Part shown: one piece after another, positions 7,337 through 15,899 of the stretch
Position numbering within the stretch: position 1 is the stretch's first letter
Layout: each line of letters starts with the position of its first letter
Origin: BM520 sp964594665
Lineage (GTDB): Bacteria; Bacteroidota; Bacteroidia; Bacteroidales; BM520
Reading direction: 5' to 3'
Assembly: GCA_964594665.1 (NCBI GenBank)
Contig: CAZQNY010000029.1
Location: 1-30,041 of the forward strand
DNA: 30,041 nucleotides
The notes under the pieces: generated by a model
The model's database searches: none
Told to the model about the DNA's origin: nothing
Seen by the model: the letters and a program-made list of their open reading frames with translations, nothing else
Position numbers and translations under genes: made by a program

Positions 7337-8245
7337 ATGATCGATACTATTAAATTCGGAACACTAAAGTGGCATCACATATTCCAGCCATCAGATGATG
7401 ACCTTCAACACCTTCTGGATGACTTCCATTTCCACCCACTTGATATTGAGGACTGTAAAAGTTACAACCAGCGTCCAAAGATTGATATCTACGACGATTA
7501 TTATTTCCTGATATTACATTTCCCTTATTTTGACAGGCAGAATAAATTTCTTAAAACCCGTGAAGTAAAAATATTCTGGGGGGATGATTACATTATTACT
7601 ATCGGGAAGTCGCACTGGGTTGTTCGCGATTTGTTTCAACAGGCTAAACATGCCAGCGAAGATGATGAAAAATTTCAACTTGCATCTTCTGACCAGTTGC
7701 TTTATATAGTCCTGGAAACATTAATGATCGAAACGATGAAACTCGTGAGGCAAATTGGTTCAGAAGTAGACAGAATCAATCGCGATCTTTTTTCAAAAAA
7801 AGCAGAACGTATTATCGAAGGTACCTCTGTAGTGCGGAAAAATATTATTCTTCTCAATACCATTTTCAAACCTCAGCTGCGTCTATTCCATAAATTTGAA
7901 TCAGGTGAAATTGAGGGTTACGCTGACAATATGGAAGACTACTGGGGAAATATCCTTGACTACTATCAGAAGATGTGGGATATGACAGAAGACTATGCGG
8001 AGCTTATTGACGGATTATCAATGACTTTCGACTCGTTGCAGGCCAATAAGACCAACGAGATCATGAAGATTCTTACATTGGTATCAACTATATTACTACC
8101 CCTAACATTTATAACCGGGCTCTACGGAATGAATATTGGTTTACCTCTGGAGAGAGATCCATATGCCTTTTTTGTGATCCTTGGTATAATGATTATGGTA
8201 GTAATTATTATGGTTCTCTACTTTAAGCGGAAGCATTGGATGTAA
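7337..8245 (+). CDS. corA: CorA-family divalent metal transporter
   Basis: A 302-residue magnesium/cobalt channel of the inner membrane, active as a pentamer. The large N-terminal cytoplasmic part (1-240) is rich in acidic and helical sequence and includes the long stalk helix. Two membrane helices lie near the C-terminus. The signature YGMN sits at 263-266 at the end of the first helix, and a basic tail (KRKHWM) follows the second. The ATG at 7337 has a Shine-Dalgarno-like GGGAGG. It converges on the aromatic-biosynthesis gene, with only 4 bases between the two stop codons and no visible terminator, so the transcripts probably overlap. Confidence 0.95.
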   Translation: MIDTIKFGTLKWHHIFQPSDDDLQHLLDDFHFHPLDIEDCKSYNQRPKIDIYDDYYFLILHFPYFDRQNKFLKTREVKIFWGDDYIITIGKSHWVVRDLFQQAKHASEDDEKFQLASSDQLLYIVLETLMIETMKLVRQIGSEVDRINRDLFSKKAERIIEGTSVVRKNIILLNTIFKPQLRLFHKFESGEIEGYADNMEDYWGNILDYYQKMWDMTEDYAELIDGLSMTFDSLQANKTNEIMKILTLVSTILLPLTFITGLYGMNIGLPLERDPYAFFVILGIMIMVVIIMVLYFKRKHWM

Positions 8246-8249
8246 TGCC

Positions 8250-9344
8250 TTAGGTCTGTTTATCGTTAAATATATTTTCCTGAATACGGATAGATTCTTC
8301 ATGTAAAAGATGAAGCAGCCGCCGCATAAAAGCTGTGTCGATATCAAATTTTTCAGCTTCTTTTAACCGGGACTCAATAATACTGCTCCAGCGTTCGAGT
8401 TGTAAAATTGTAACATGGTGCTGTTTTTTCAGGTCACCAATTTCCCTGACAGCAGCAAAGCGTGAGGATATAACATTTAAAAGTTCCTGGTCTTTTTCAT
8501 CAATAATGTCTCTCCATCGGGTGACGGATTTTTCAAATGTATCTTCACCTTCACAGGTACGAAGCGTCAGGCCATTCAATAAGGCAGAAAGCGCCACAGG
8601 AGAGATTTGTTGTGCTGCATCGGTAAGGGCCTTTTCAGGGCAACAGTGGGTTTCAACCATAAGGCCATCCATTTCCAGGTCCATGGCTTTTTGTGCAATA
8701 TCGTGTAGGAAGGTTGTATTTCCACAGATATGGCTTGGGTCGGTAATAACCGGAAGGTCAGGGATTCTGCTTTTCAAAGAGATGGGAATCTCCCAAAGAG
8801 GTTTATTACGCAAAGGTGCAGATTCAAAATGGGAAAATCCCCTGTGAATAGCTGCCAGCCGACGAATGCCGGCATCATAAAGCCTTTCAATTGCACCGAT
8901 CCACAGGTTTAAGTCGGGGTTTACGGGATTTTTAACCATCACAGCGACCTCCAACCCTTTCAGTGCATCAGCGATTTCCTGAACCATAAACGGGTTTACA
9001 ACTGTACGAGCGCCGAGCCAGAAAATCCTGATATTGTGGCTTAGCGCCATATCCAGGTGTGCAGGGTTGGCAATTTCCACCGCAGCAGGAATGCCTGTTT
9101 GTGCAGAAGCTTCTGAAACCCACGCAAGTGCCTGTTCTCCCATGCCTTCAAAGGATCCGGGACGTGTTCGTGGTTTCCATATGCCGGCACGAAAAAGGTT
9201 TGTTCGTCCTTCCTGCGCCAGGGCTTGAGCCGTTGAAATTACCTGCTGACGACTTTCCGCACTGCAGGGTCCCGCAATGATTAATGGCCTGACATTCGAT
9301 TTCCCGGTTAATAGAGGATAAATATCCATTTCTCTTTTCTCCAT
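8250..9344 (-). CDS. aroF: bifunctional DAHP synthase / chorismate mutase
   Basis: A 364-residue fusion acting at the entry and the branch of aromatic amino-acid synthesis. The N-terminal DAHP synthase of the type I-beta/KDO8P-like group covers about residues 1-265. Its landmarks are IIAGPCSAES, the FRAGIWKPRTRPGSFEG loop and DPSHICGN. The C-terminal AroQ-type chorismate mutase covers about 270-360 (RDIIDEKDQELLNVISSRF, then IGDLKK and LERWSSI). This domain order is common in Bacteroidota. The fused mutase may allow chorismate-pathway feedback on the synthase, as in related fusions. The ATG at 9344 would leave almost no leader after the -7 box at 9352, so the Met at codon 6 (9329) may be the real start. 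Confidence 0.94.
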   Translation of the reverse strand: MEKREMDIYPLLTGKSNVRPLIIAGPCSAESRQQVISTAQALAQEGRTNLFRAGIWKPRTRPGSFEGMGEQALAWVSEASAQTGIPAAVEIANPAHLDMALSHNIRIFWLGARTVVNPFMVQEIADALKGLEVAVMVKNPVNPDLNLWIGAIERLYDAGIRRLAAIHRGFSHFESAPLRNKPLWEIPISLKSRIPDLPVITDPSHICGNTTFLHDIAQKAMDLEMDGLMVETHCCPEKALTDAAQQISPVALSALLNGLTLRTCEGEDTFEKSVTRWRDIIDEKDQELLNVISSRFAAVREIGDLKKQHHVTILQLERWSSIIESRLKEAEKFDIDTAFMRRLLHLLHEESIRIQENIFNDKQT

Positions 9345-9351
9345 CGTGGTG

Positions 9352-9359
9352 CAAAAGTA
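9352..9359 (-). promoter_or_regulatory. -7 box of the DAHP synthase gene
   Basis: The minus strand reads TACTTTTG, matching TAnnTTTG. The expected transcript start falls at about 9345, right at the annotated ATG. No convincing -33 element is seen. Confidence 0.5.
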
Positions 9360-9421
9360 ACCAATATTGAATTATCAATTATGAATATAACATATAAGGG
9401 GTTGCTTTTTGAAATTTCCCT

Positions 9422-9429
9422 TACATTTG
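9422..9429 (+). promoter_or_regulatory. -7 box of the asnS-rpoN unit
   Basis: TACATTTG matches TAnnTTTG and lies 28 bases before the asnS ATG. The -33 element is weak. Confidence 0.5.
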
Positions 9430-9457
9430 CATGAACATGAACTAATCGTTATTTGGA

Positions 9458-10900
9458 ATGAAAAAGACAAACATTAAAGCGCTCCTGGAGAGCAAGGATT
9501 TTGGGAAAGAGATAACTGTTATGGGATGGGTACGCACAAAACGTACCAGTAAGAATGTGTCGTTTGTGGCACTCAACGATGGTTCAACAATAAATAATCT
9601 GCAATTGGTTTTTGATGCAGAGCAATTTCCGGAAAAAGAACTGGCAAAGGTAACCACCGGTGCAGCCATAGCAGTTGTTGGAGAACTTAAGGAGTCGTCG
9701 GGTGCAGGGCAGAGCTGTGAGGTAACCGTGAAAAATCTTGATGTTCTTGGTGAAGCGCATCCTGATGAATATCCGCTGCAACCCAAGCGTCATTCGTTGG
9801 AATTCCTTCGCGAAATTGCCCATTTGCGTTTTAGAACAAACACTTTTGGCGCCATTTTCCGTATTCGCCACAATATGATTTTTGCAATACACAAATTTTT
9901 CAACGATAAAGGATTTTATAATATTCATACGCCCATTATTACTGCTTCGGATGCAGAAGGTGCCGGCGAGATGTTTCATGTTTCCACCCTGGATCCCAAA
10001 AATCCGCCACTTACGGAAGAGGGAAATATCAACTACAAAGAAGATTTCTTTGGCCGGGAAACCTCACTAACCGTTTCCGGGCAGCTGGAAGCCGAGTTGG
10101 GAGCACTGGCTTTATCCAACGTTTATACTTTTGGCCCCACATTCAGAGCAGAAAATTCCAATACCACACGTCACCTTGCGGAATTCTGGATGATAGAGCC
10201 CGAAATGGCGTTTTATGATATCCATGATAACATGGATCTGGCAGAAGAAATGCTGAAATATCTTATCAAATATGCATTGGATAATTGCTATGATGATTTG
10301 GTGTTTCTGGAATCAAGGCTAAAAAATGAAGAAAAAAATAAACCCGCTGATCAACGTTCTGAAATGGCTTTGATCGAAAAGCTTCATTTTGTTCTTGATA
10401 ATGACTTTGAAAGAGTTACCTATACGGAAGCCATCGATATTCTCCGAAATTCAAAACCCAATAAGAAAAAGAAATTCCAGTTTATTGTAAATGACTGGGG
10501 CATTGACCTGCAGTCGGAACATGAGAGGTATCTTGTGGAGAAGCATTTCAAAAAGCCGGTTATCCTGATTGATTATCCAAAAGATATCAAAGCATTTTAT
10601 ATGAAACAGAATGATGATGGCAAAACAGTACGTGCCATGGATGTTCTTTTTCCACAAATCGGTGAGATTATCGGCGGATCCCAGCGTGAAGAGAGCCTCG
10701 TGAAGCTGCAAAGCAGGATGAAAGAGATGGATATGTCGGAGAAAGAGATGTGGTGGTATATTGATTCAAGACGATTTGGAACAGTTCCTCATAGTGGTTA
10801 TGGTCTTGGTTTTGAAAGACTTATGCTCTTTGTCACGGGCATGACCAATATTCGTGACGTAATTCCTTTCCCAAGAACACCACAAAGTGCAGATTTCTAA
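9458..10900 (+). CDS. asnS: asparaginyl-tRNA synthetase
   Basis: Charges tRNA-Asn directly. It is a class IIb synthetase of 480 residues. The N-terminal OB-fold anticodon-binding domain covers about 15-110 (VMGWVRTKRTSKNVSFVAL). Motif 2 reads FRAENSNTTRHLAEFWMIEPE and motif 3 reads GYGLGFERLMLF near the C-terminus. The glutamate-containing FWMIEPEMAF and the absence of the GAD insertion of bacterial AspRS separate it from aspartyl-tRNA synthetase. It is followed after 24 bases by rpoN, probably on the same transcript. Confidence 0.97.
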   Translation: MKKTNIKALLESKDFGKEITVMGWVRTKRTSKNVSFVALNDGSTINNLQLVFDAEQFPEKELAKVTTGAAIAVVGELKESSGAGQSCEVTVKNLDVLGEAHPDEYPLQPKRHSLEFLREIAHLRFRTNTFGAIFRIRHNMIFAIHKFFNDKGFYNIHTPIITASDAEGAGEMFHVSTLDPKNPPLTEEGNINYKEDFFGRETSLTVSGQLEAELGALALSNVYTFGPTFRAENSNTTRHLAEFWMIEPEMAFYDIHDNMDLAEEMLKYLIKYALDNCYDDLVFLESRLKNEEKNKPADQRSEMALIEKLHFVLDNDFERVTYTEAIDILRNSKPNKKKKFQFIVNDWGIDLQSEHERYLVEKHFKKPVILIDYPKDIKAFYMKQNDDGKTVRAMDVLFPQIGEIIGGSQREESLVKLQSRMKEMDMSEKEMWWYIDSRRFGTVPHSGYGLGFERLMLFVTGMTNIRDVIPFPRTPQSADF

Positions 10901-10924
10901 AAAATTTGCTAAATTGCATTTGTT

Positions 10925-12391
10925 ATGCTGAATCAAAAATTACAACAGAAACTGCTTCAAAAGCTGTCACCACAGCAAATAATGCTCATGAAGCTGTTGC
11001 AGATTCCTACGACGAATCTTGAGCAACGCATCAAAGAGGAAATTGAAGCGAACCCTGTTCTTGAAGAAGGAAAAGATGGGGGTGATGATGATTTTGATAA
11101 CCCGGAACTCACACAACAAAACGAGGACCAGGATTCACATGACAAGGATAACGATGAGTTTGATTTTGAAGATTATCTCAGCGAAGATGAAATTCCTGAT
11201 TATAAACTCTATGCCAATAACAGTGGCCCTGATGATGAGCAGAAAGATATTCCCTATGCCTCCGGGAAGACATTCCACGAAAATGTGTTGCAACAATTAA
11301 GCATGCGTATTTTATCGGAAGAGGATCGCATTATTGCTGAAACTATTGTTGGCAACCTTGACGATTCAGGGTATCTGCAGCGTGAACCGGATGCTTTGGC
11401 CGATGACATTCTCTTCACCCGTAATGTGGAAATTACCGTTGACGATGTTATAAGGGTGCTAAAAATAATACATGAAATGGATCCTGCCGGTGTGGGTGCA
11501 AGAAATCTGCAGGAGTGCCTTTTGATTCAACTTAAAAGAATTGAAGACAGAACTCCCGCCATTCTGCTTGCCATTGATGTTATCTGGAGATATTTTAACG
11601 ACTTTACTAAAAAACACTACGATAAAATACTCAGGAAATCCGGCGCCAGCGAAGAAGAATTGAAAGCGGCTATTGACGAAATCCTGAAGCTGAACCCCAA
11701 GCCTGGGAATAGCATGAATGAAACGGTGAAGGTTAACCATTATATTCAACCTGATTTTATTATTACTATTAATGATGATGACCTTGAGCTTCACCTTAAC
11801 AGCCGAAATGCTCCTGACTTAAGAGTAAGCAGAGATTACCGGGAAATGCTTAAAGGATATGCTGCCAACCCGTCGAAGCAATCAAAAGATCAAAAAGATG
11901 CGGTTGCCTTTATCAAACAAAAAATTGATTCAGCAAAATGGTTTATTGATGCTATACAGCAACGCCAAAACACACTATTAACCACAATGACAGCCATCAT
12001 GGAATACCAAAAGGAATATTTCCTTTCCGGTGATGAGACCAAACTGCGGCCCATGATTCTCAAAGATATTGCTGAAATTGTAAGACTTGATATTTCTACC
12101 ATTAGCCGTGTTGCCAACTCCAAATACGTTCAAACCCCTTATGGTACCTTTCTCTTGAAAACATTCTTTTCTGAGTCGATGCAAACCGATAGCGGTGAAG
12201 AAGTATCAACAAGGGAAATTAAAAAAATCCTTCAGGATTGTATTGAGCAGGAAAACAAAAGCAAGCCGCTTACCGACGAGCATCTGGCAAAGATCCTCAA
12301 AGAGAAAGGGTATAATATCGCCCGCAGAACTGTTGCCAAATACAGGGAACAGCTGAATATCCCCGTGGCAAGGTTGCGAAAAGAACTTTAA
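10925..12391 (+). CDS. rpoN: RNA polymerase sigma-54 factor
   Basis: The alternative sigma factor that reads -24/-12 promoters and needs an AAA+ enhancer-binding activator. It has 488 residues. Region I (1-50) is Gln/Leu-rich (LNQKLQQKLLQKLSPQQ). Region II (about 50-105) is very acidic. The core-binding region III follows. The DNA-binding RpoN box reads ARRTVAKYRE at residues 466-475. It begins 24 bases after asnS, and the next membrane-protein gene starts 1 base after its stop. A possible target promoter is present in this window upstream of hsp20. Confidence 0.98.
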   Translation: MLNQKLQQKLLQKLSPQQIMLMKLLQIPTTNLEQRIKEEIEANPVLEEGKDGGDDDFDNPELTQQNEDQDSHDKDNDEFDFEDYLSEDEIPDYKLYANNSGPDDEQKDIPYASGKTFHENVLQQLSMRILSEEDRIIAETIVGNLDDSGYLQREPDALADDILFTRNVEITVDDVIRVLKIIHEMDPAGVGARNLQECLLIQLKRIEDRTPAILLAIDVIWRYFNDFTKKHYDKILRKSGASEEELKAAIDEILKLNPKPGNSMNETVKVNHYIQPDFIITINDDDLELHLNSRNAPDLRVSRDYREMLKGYAANPSKQSKDQKDAVAFIKQKIDSAKWFIDAIQQRQNTLLTTMTAIMEYQKEYFLSGDETKLRPMILKDIAEIVRLDISTISRVANSKYVQTPYGTFLLKTFFSESMQTDSGEEVSTREIKKILQDCIEQENKSKPLTDEHLAKILKEKGYNIARRTVAKYREQLNIPVARLRKEL

Positions 12392-12392
12392 C

Positions 12393-13028
12393 ATGAATTT
12401 TTATCCTTTTGAGAAAAAAGCAGCAATGGTTATTCGTCTGTTGCTACATCCAATCATTGGTCCTGCTTTGGCGGTTGTGTGTGTTCTTTTGTCACCGGGA
12501 ATCCTATCTGTCACATATCCCCCAAAATACAAATGGCTCATACTACTGATTGTTGGAATGATGACCCTGATAATTCCATTACTGGTGATCCTTTTGCTTC
12601 GATGGATGAATGCATTATATTCAACTGCATCAAATACAGGAATGCGGAATTATAATCTGTTAGTGGTAATTGTGAGTTATTTTTTTGCCTGGCGTTTTTT
12701 AACCCAAACAGGTGTCAATAGCCTTGTCACAGGCATTATGCTCGGGTATATTGTAATTGTAGTGTTTTGTATATTAATAAATCTTTGGACGGAAGTGTCA
12801 TTATCCTGCGCCTCAATGGCTGGTGTTCTTGGATTTCTTACTGCATTGCAGATCCTTCATATTATCGCTTCACCGGGAATATTGATCGCAACAATATTTT
12901 TGACAGGACTGACAGGAACTGCTTCAATTATTGGGGCTCAATCGAGCCGCAGAGCCGTGGTGGCAGGAATAATCACGGGATTTCTTCCTGCAACTTTAGT
13001 GCTTCTGTTTTTTAATGGAATGGTGTAA
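12393..13028 (+). CDS. polytopic membrane protein downstream of rpoN
   Basis: A 211-residue protein of unknown function with about six hydrophobic helices. I recognise no catalytic motif. The layout resembles a PAP2-type phosphatase (six helices, similar size), but the KxxxxxxRP, SGH and SRxxxxxHxxxD signatures are absent. If it is a PAP2 relative, it is probably inactive or very divergent. The start codon lies one base after the rpoN stop, so it is almost certainly co-transcribed with rpoN and perhaps translationally coupled. Its last 17 bases overlap, tail to tail, the 3' end of the outer-membrane gene on the other strand. Confidence 0.75.
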   Translation: MNFYPFEKKAAMVIRLLLHPIIGPALAVVCVLLSPGILSVTYPPKYKWLILLIVGMMTLIIPLLVILLLRWMNALYSTASNTGMRNYNLLVVIVSYFFAWRFLTQTGVNSLVTGIMLGYIVIVVFCILINLWTEVSLSCASMAGVLGFLTALQILHIIASPGILIATIFLTGLTGTASIIGAQSSRRAVVAGIITGFLPATLVLLFFNGMV

Positions 13029-13713
13029 AAGATAATCCTAAAGAAAGCGGCCGCATCTGGGGCCCTTTGTTTTGCTCGTACATGCCAGTTAGCCCGTAGG
13101 AAGCAGTAACATTAACCCATTTCCAACCAACACGAACGAAAGGAGTAAAACGGTATTCGCTGATATTATCCAGATCCTTTATTTTTATCTTGAGGTTATC
13201 GTCTGTATCAAAAAGGTAATCTTCACCATTATACTTGGAATGACTATCGATTAAAAAACCAATGCGTATACCTGCGGAGACTTTAATGCCATTGTCTTTA
13301 TTGTAATATCTTAATTCAAAAGGCACTTCAGCATAGGTGAGCGCAATTTTATTTTTACTATAGGAAATGCCACTAATAACAGAATCGAGCTTTGTAAAGC
13401 CTACTTCACCTGTGGGGTTGCCCGAAGCATCAAGAACCTCAGTCTGAATAGCATCACTGTAAATATTATGACCTGTTATTCCAAGGCCCAGCAAAACCCC
13501 AAAGTTCGTACTCTCAATAGGGATAATATAACTTGAAGAAATATTATAACCCAGGTTAATGGCTTGAATATCCATCTCTTCAGGAGCGTCAAACCAAATA
13601 TCCGTCAGAATATCAAAATTATTGGTGTATTTGCGCATCAGTTCTTCCGATTGAGCGAATGAAACGGATGTTATTCCTATGAGAAGAATGAATAAAAGAG
13701 CTCTGTTTTTCAT
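13012..13713 (-). CDS. outer-membrane beta-barrel protein
   Basis: A 233-residue exported protein. Residues 1-21 (MKNRALLFILLIGITSVSFAQ) are a clear signal peptide ending at Ala-Gln. The mature part has alternating polar/hydrophobic strands (FGVLLGLGITG, GIKVSAGIRIGFLI, FTPFVRVGWKWVNVTASYG) and ends in LSLGLSFTPFH. It resembles the small PorT-like or OmpA-barrel proteins of Bacteroidota. No specific function can be assigned. It lies downstream of nadD on the same strand but has its own promoter-like box. Confidence 0.8.
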   Translation of the reverse strand: MKNRALLFILLIGITSVSFAQSEELMRKYTNNFDILTDIWFDAPEEMDIQAINLGYNISSSYIIPIESTNFGVLLGLGITGHNIYSDAIQTEVLDASGNPTGEVGFTKLDSVISGISYSKNKIALTYAEVPFELRYYNKDNGIKVSAGIRIGFLIDSHSKYNGEDYLFDTDDNLKIKIKDLDNISEYRFTPFVRVGWKWVNVTASYGLTGMYEQNKGPQMRPLSLGLSFTPFH

Positions 13714-13733
13714 AAAAAAGAATATTTATCGTG

Positions 13734-13763
13734 CAAAAATAAAAATTAATGGTTTGCTACAAG
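13734..13763 (-). promoter_or_regulatory. promoter of the barrel-protein gene
   Basis: The minus strand reads CTTG (13760-13763), 18 bases, then TATTTTTG (13734-13741). The -33 element has one mismatch to TTTG. Confidence 0.5.
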
Positions 13764-13787
13764 GAATAATAAAACAACGATATTGGG

Positions 13788-14360
13788 TTAAAGATAGTAT
13801 TTATTCTCACGAATACGATTTATTACTTTCGGGGGCATCATTTTCGATACATCTCCCCCTGAAGCGATAAGGTGCCTGATATCAGTAGAAGAGAGCTCAA
13901 AAAGGGGTGCGTCAAGGAGCTCCATATTGTAGAGATCATCAGGTATTTTTGAAGGAGTACCCTTTCTTGGGTAAAGAAAAACTTTATGAAATTTTATGAT
14001 TTCAAGGTAATTTTTCCAACGATGAAAACCCTCAAGCTGGTCAGCGCCAAGCAAAATTGAAAGCTCGCTGTCACTCCACTGCTTCCGGAATACACGTAAT
14101 GTATCGGCAGTAAAGGAAGGCAATGGCATGTAAAATTCAGCATCTGAAACAAAAATATGTGGCATATCCATTATGGCAAGCTCCACGAGTTCCAGCCGCA
14201 TCTGTTTATCCAGCAGTACCTCAGGATTTTTAAATGGGCTTCCCGGAGAAACCACGAATAGTACTTCATCGGCAATAGCATTGTCAATAACATACTGAGC
14301 TATTGCAAGATGGCCGTTGTGTATCGGGTTAAAGGATCCGAAGAACAATGCTTTATGCAT
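13788..14360 (-). CDS. nadD: nicotinate-nucleotide adenylyltransferase
   Basis: Joins nicotinate mononucleotide and ATP to make deamido-NAD, the central step of NAD synthesis. It has 190 residues. The nucleotidyltransferase motif GSFNPIHNGHL at 8-18 contains the HxGH signature, and the C-terminal SSTDIR is the second signature. The ATG follows the gmk stop by 3 bases, making nadD the last gene of the yicC-gmk-nadD unit, a common order in Bacteroidota as I recall. Confidence 0.95.
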   Translation of the reverse strand: MHKALFFGSFNPIHNGHLAIAQYVIDNAIADEVLFVVSPGSPFKNPEVLLDKQMRLELVELAIMDMPHIFVSDAEFYMPLPSFTADTLRVFRKQWSDSELSILLGADQLEGFHRWKNYLEIIKFHKVFLYPRKGTPSKIPDDLYNMELLDAPLFELSSTDIRHLIASGGDVSKMMPPKVINRIRENKYYL

Positions 14361-14363
14361 GTA

Positions 14364-14930
14364 TTATTGTTTTAGAAATTCAGCGACAAGGTTATAAGCC
14401 TCATCAACAGCTGTTTCAAGGTCATCATTAATAACCCTGACATCAAACCGGGTGGCATATTCTATTTCCCAGGCAGCTTTTTTAATACGTTTTGCAAGGC
14501 TATCTTCATTCTCTGTGCCCCGGTCGCGTAGCCGTTGTTCAAGAATTTCCACTGAGGGGGGCATTATAAAAACCGCCAATGCCTTTGAGCCAAACTTTTT
14601 CTTAATATTCACACCGCCTACGACATCCACATCAAAAATAATATGCCGTCCGTTTTTCCAAATTCTGTCAATCTCTGTATTCAGTGTGCCGTAATATTGG
14701 TTATGGTAAACCTCCTCCCATTCAACAAACTCTTCATTATCAATCTTTTTGCGGAATTCTTCCGGTGAGAGAAAATAATAATCAACGCCATCTTTTTCAT
14801 TGTTTCGAGGCATCCGGGAAGCCGCGGAGATGGAAAATTCCAGGGGCAGGCCTGCATCCAGCAGGCGACGAACAATTGTTGTTTTTCCCGACCCGGAAGG
14901 AGCTGAAAAGATCACCATTTTACCATCCAT
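14364..14930 (-). CDS. gmk: guanylate kinase
   Basis: Phosphorylates GMP to GDP with ATP. It has 188 residues. The P-loop is APSGSGKTT at 10-18. The GMP-binding region contains SRMPRNNEKDGVDYYF and EFVEWEEVYHNQYYGT. DVDVVGG is the Walker B-like segment, and LRDRGTE is part of the lid. It begins 2 bases after yicC and is followed after 3 bases by nadD, so the three genes form one operon. Confidence 0.97.
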   Translation of the reverse strand: MDGKMVIFSAPSGSGKTTIVRRLLDAGLPLEFSISAASRMPRNNEKDGVDYYFLSPEEFRKKIDNEEFVEWEEVYHNQYYGTLNTEIDRIWKNGRHIIFDVDVVGGVNIKKKFGSKALAVFIMPPSVEILEQRLRDRGTENEDSLAKRIKKAAWEIEYATRFDVRVINDDLETAVDEAYNLVAEFLKQ

Positions 14931-14932
14931 AG

Positions 14933-15808
14933 CTATAAAATATTTGCCAGTTGTTCCTTAACCTTTTCAAGTTCATCCTTCATCTGGACAACGATTTTCT
15001 GAATATTGGCTTCATTGGCCTTTGATCCGAGCGTGTTAATTTCCCGCCCTATTTCCTGTCCTATAAAACCAAGCTTTCTGCCCTGAGGGTCATTGAGCGC
15101 CATTGTTTCAAGAAAATACAGACAATGACGTTTAAGGCGTACTTTTTCTTCTGTAATATCAAATTTTTCAAGGTAATAAATAAGCTCCTGTTCAAAACGG
15201 TTCTGATCCACACGGCCGGCATCAACCCAGGATTGCAAATCTTTTTCGAGTTTTTGGCGGATGTTAACGATTCGCTGACCTTCAAAAGGCTCCACCTCAT
15301 CCATCAGCGACATAATCGACTCAATACGGCATTTAATATCCGTAGCCAGTGATTGACCCTCCTCAATCCGGAAATCATTTATTGCTGCCAGCGCATCCTG
15401 AACGCCACTTTTCAGGGATATCCATTCCTCTTCGTCGAGTTCCTGTCCATTAGACTGCAGAACATCAGGCATTCGCATTAATAATGTTAGATAATCGGTA
15501 GTGGAATTATTCTCTAACTGACATTCCAATTCTCTTAGCTGTTTGTAATAATCAAGAGCCAGAGAGGTATTTAAGCTATGATTAACGGAAGCTCCGGTAA
15601 GTTCAACATGAATAAAAAAGTCGATCTTTCCGCGAACAAGGCTTCGGGTAATCATTTTTCTGATTTCCTGTTCTTTTTCTCTGTAAAAAGAAGGAATACG
15701 TGAATTAAAGTCAAACTGCTTGCTGTTTAAAGAGCGTATTTCGACAGTTACTTTTTTTTCCGGCATCACAAGAACCTGCTTGCCGTAACCTGTCATTGAT
15801 TTTAACAT
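14933..15808 (-). CDS. yicC: YicC-family endoribonuclease
   Basis: A 291-residue protein of the YicC/YloC family, whose members have been shown to be endoribonucleases. The N-terminus MLKSMTGYG is the family hallmark, followed by EIRSLNSKQFDF. The C-terminal DUF1732-type part contains RKLGFIGQEIGREINTLGSKAN, the conserved core of the family. It is the first gene of the yicC-gmk-nadD operon, and its promoter box lies directly before the ATG with a leader of about 10 bases. Confidence 0.93.
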   Translation of the reverse strand: MLKSMTGYGKQVLVMPEKKVTVEIRSLNSKQFDFNSRIPSFYREKEQEIRKMITRSLVRGKIDFFIHVELTGASVNHSLNTSLALDYYKQLRELECQLENNSTTDYLTLLMRMPDVLQSNGQELDEEEWISLKSGVQDALAAINDFRIEEGQSLATDIKCRIESIMSLMDEVEPFEGQRIVNIRQKLEKDLQSWVDAGRVDQNRFEQELIYYLEKFDITEEKVRLKRHCLYFLETMALNDPQGRKLGFIGQEIGREINTLGSKANEANIQKIVVQMKDELEKVKEQLANIL

Positions 15809-15824
15809 AATGCTATCTTTTTCG

Positions 15825-15832
15825 CAAAGATA
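15825..15832 (-). promoter_or_regulatory. -7 box of the yicC operon
   Basis: The minus strand reads TATCTTTG, identical to the hup -7 box. It sits directly after the T-run of the hsp20 terminator, so termination and initiation share about 40 bases. No clear -33 element can be given. Confidence 0.6.
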
Positions 15833-15834
15833 TT

Positions 15835-15868
15835 AAAAACGGGAAACCGAACTATTCGTCGGCTTCCC
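15835..15868 (-). terminator. intrinsic terminator of hsp20
   Basis: On the minus strand GGGAAGCCGA pairs with TCGGTTTCCC (one G-U pair) around an 8-base loop. GTTTTTA follows. The stem is only fully paired when transcribed from the minus strand, which fixes its direction. Confidence 0.85.
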
Positions 15869-15899
15869 GTACACCAATTTAAACCCATTCAATACATTC

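Noticed and set aside
9584..9979. Minus-strand reading frame inside asnS
   Set aside because: It is a shadow of a clear synthetase gene, with no family features and no start signals of its own.
12393..13028. PAP2-type phosphatase assignment
   Set aside because: The general layout is similar, but none of the catalytic signatures can be found.
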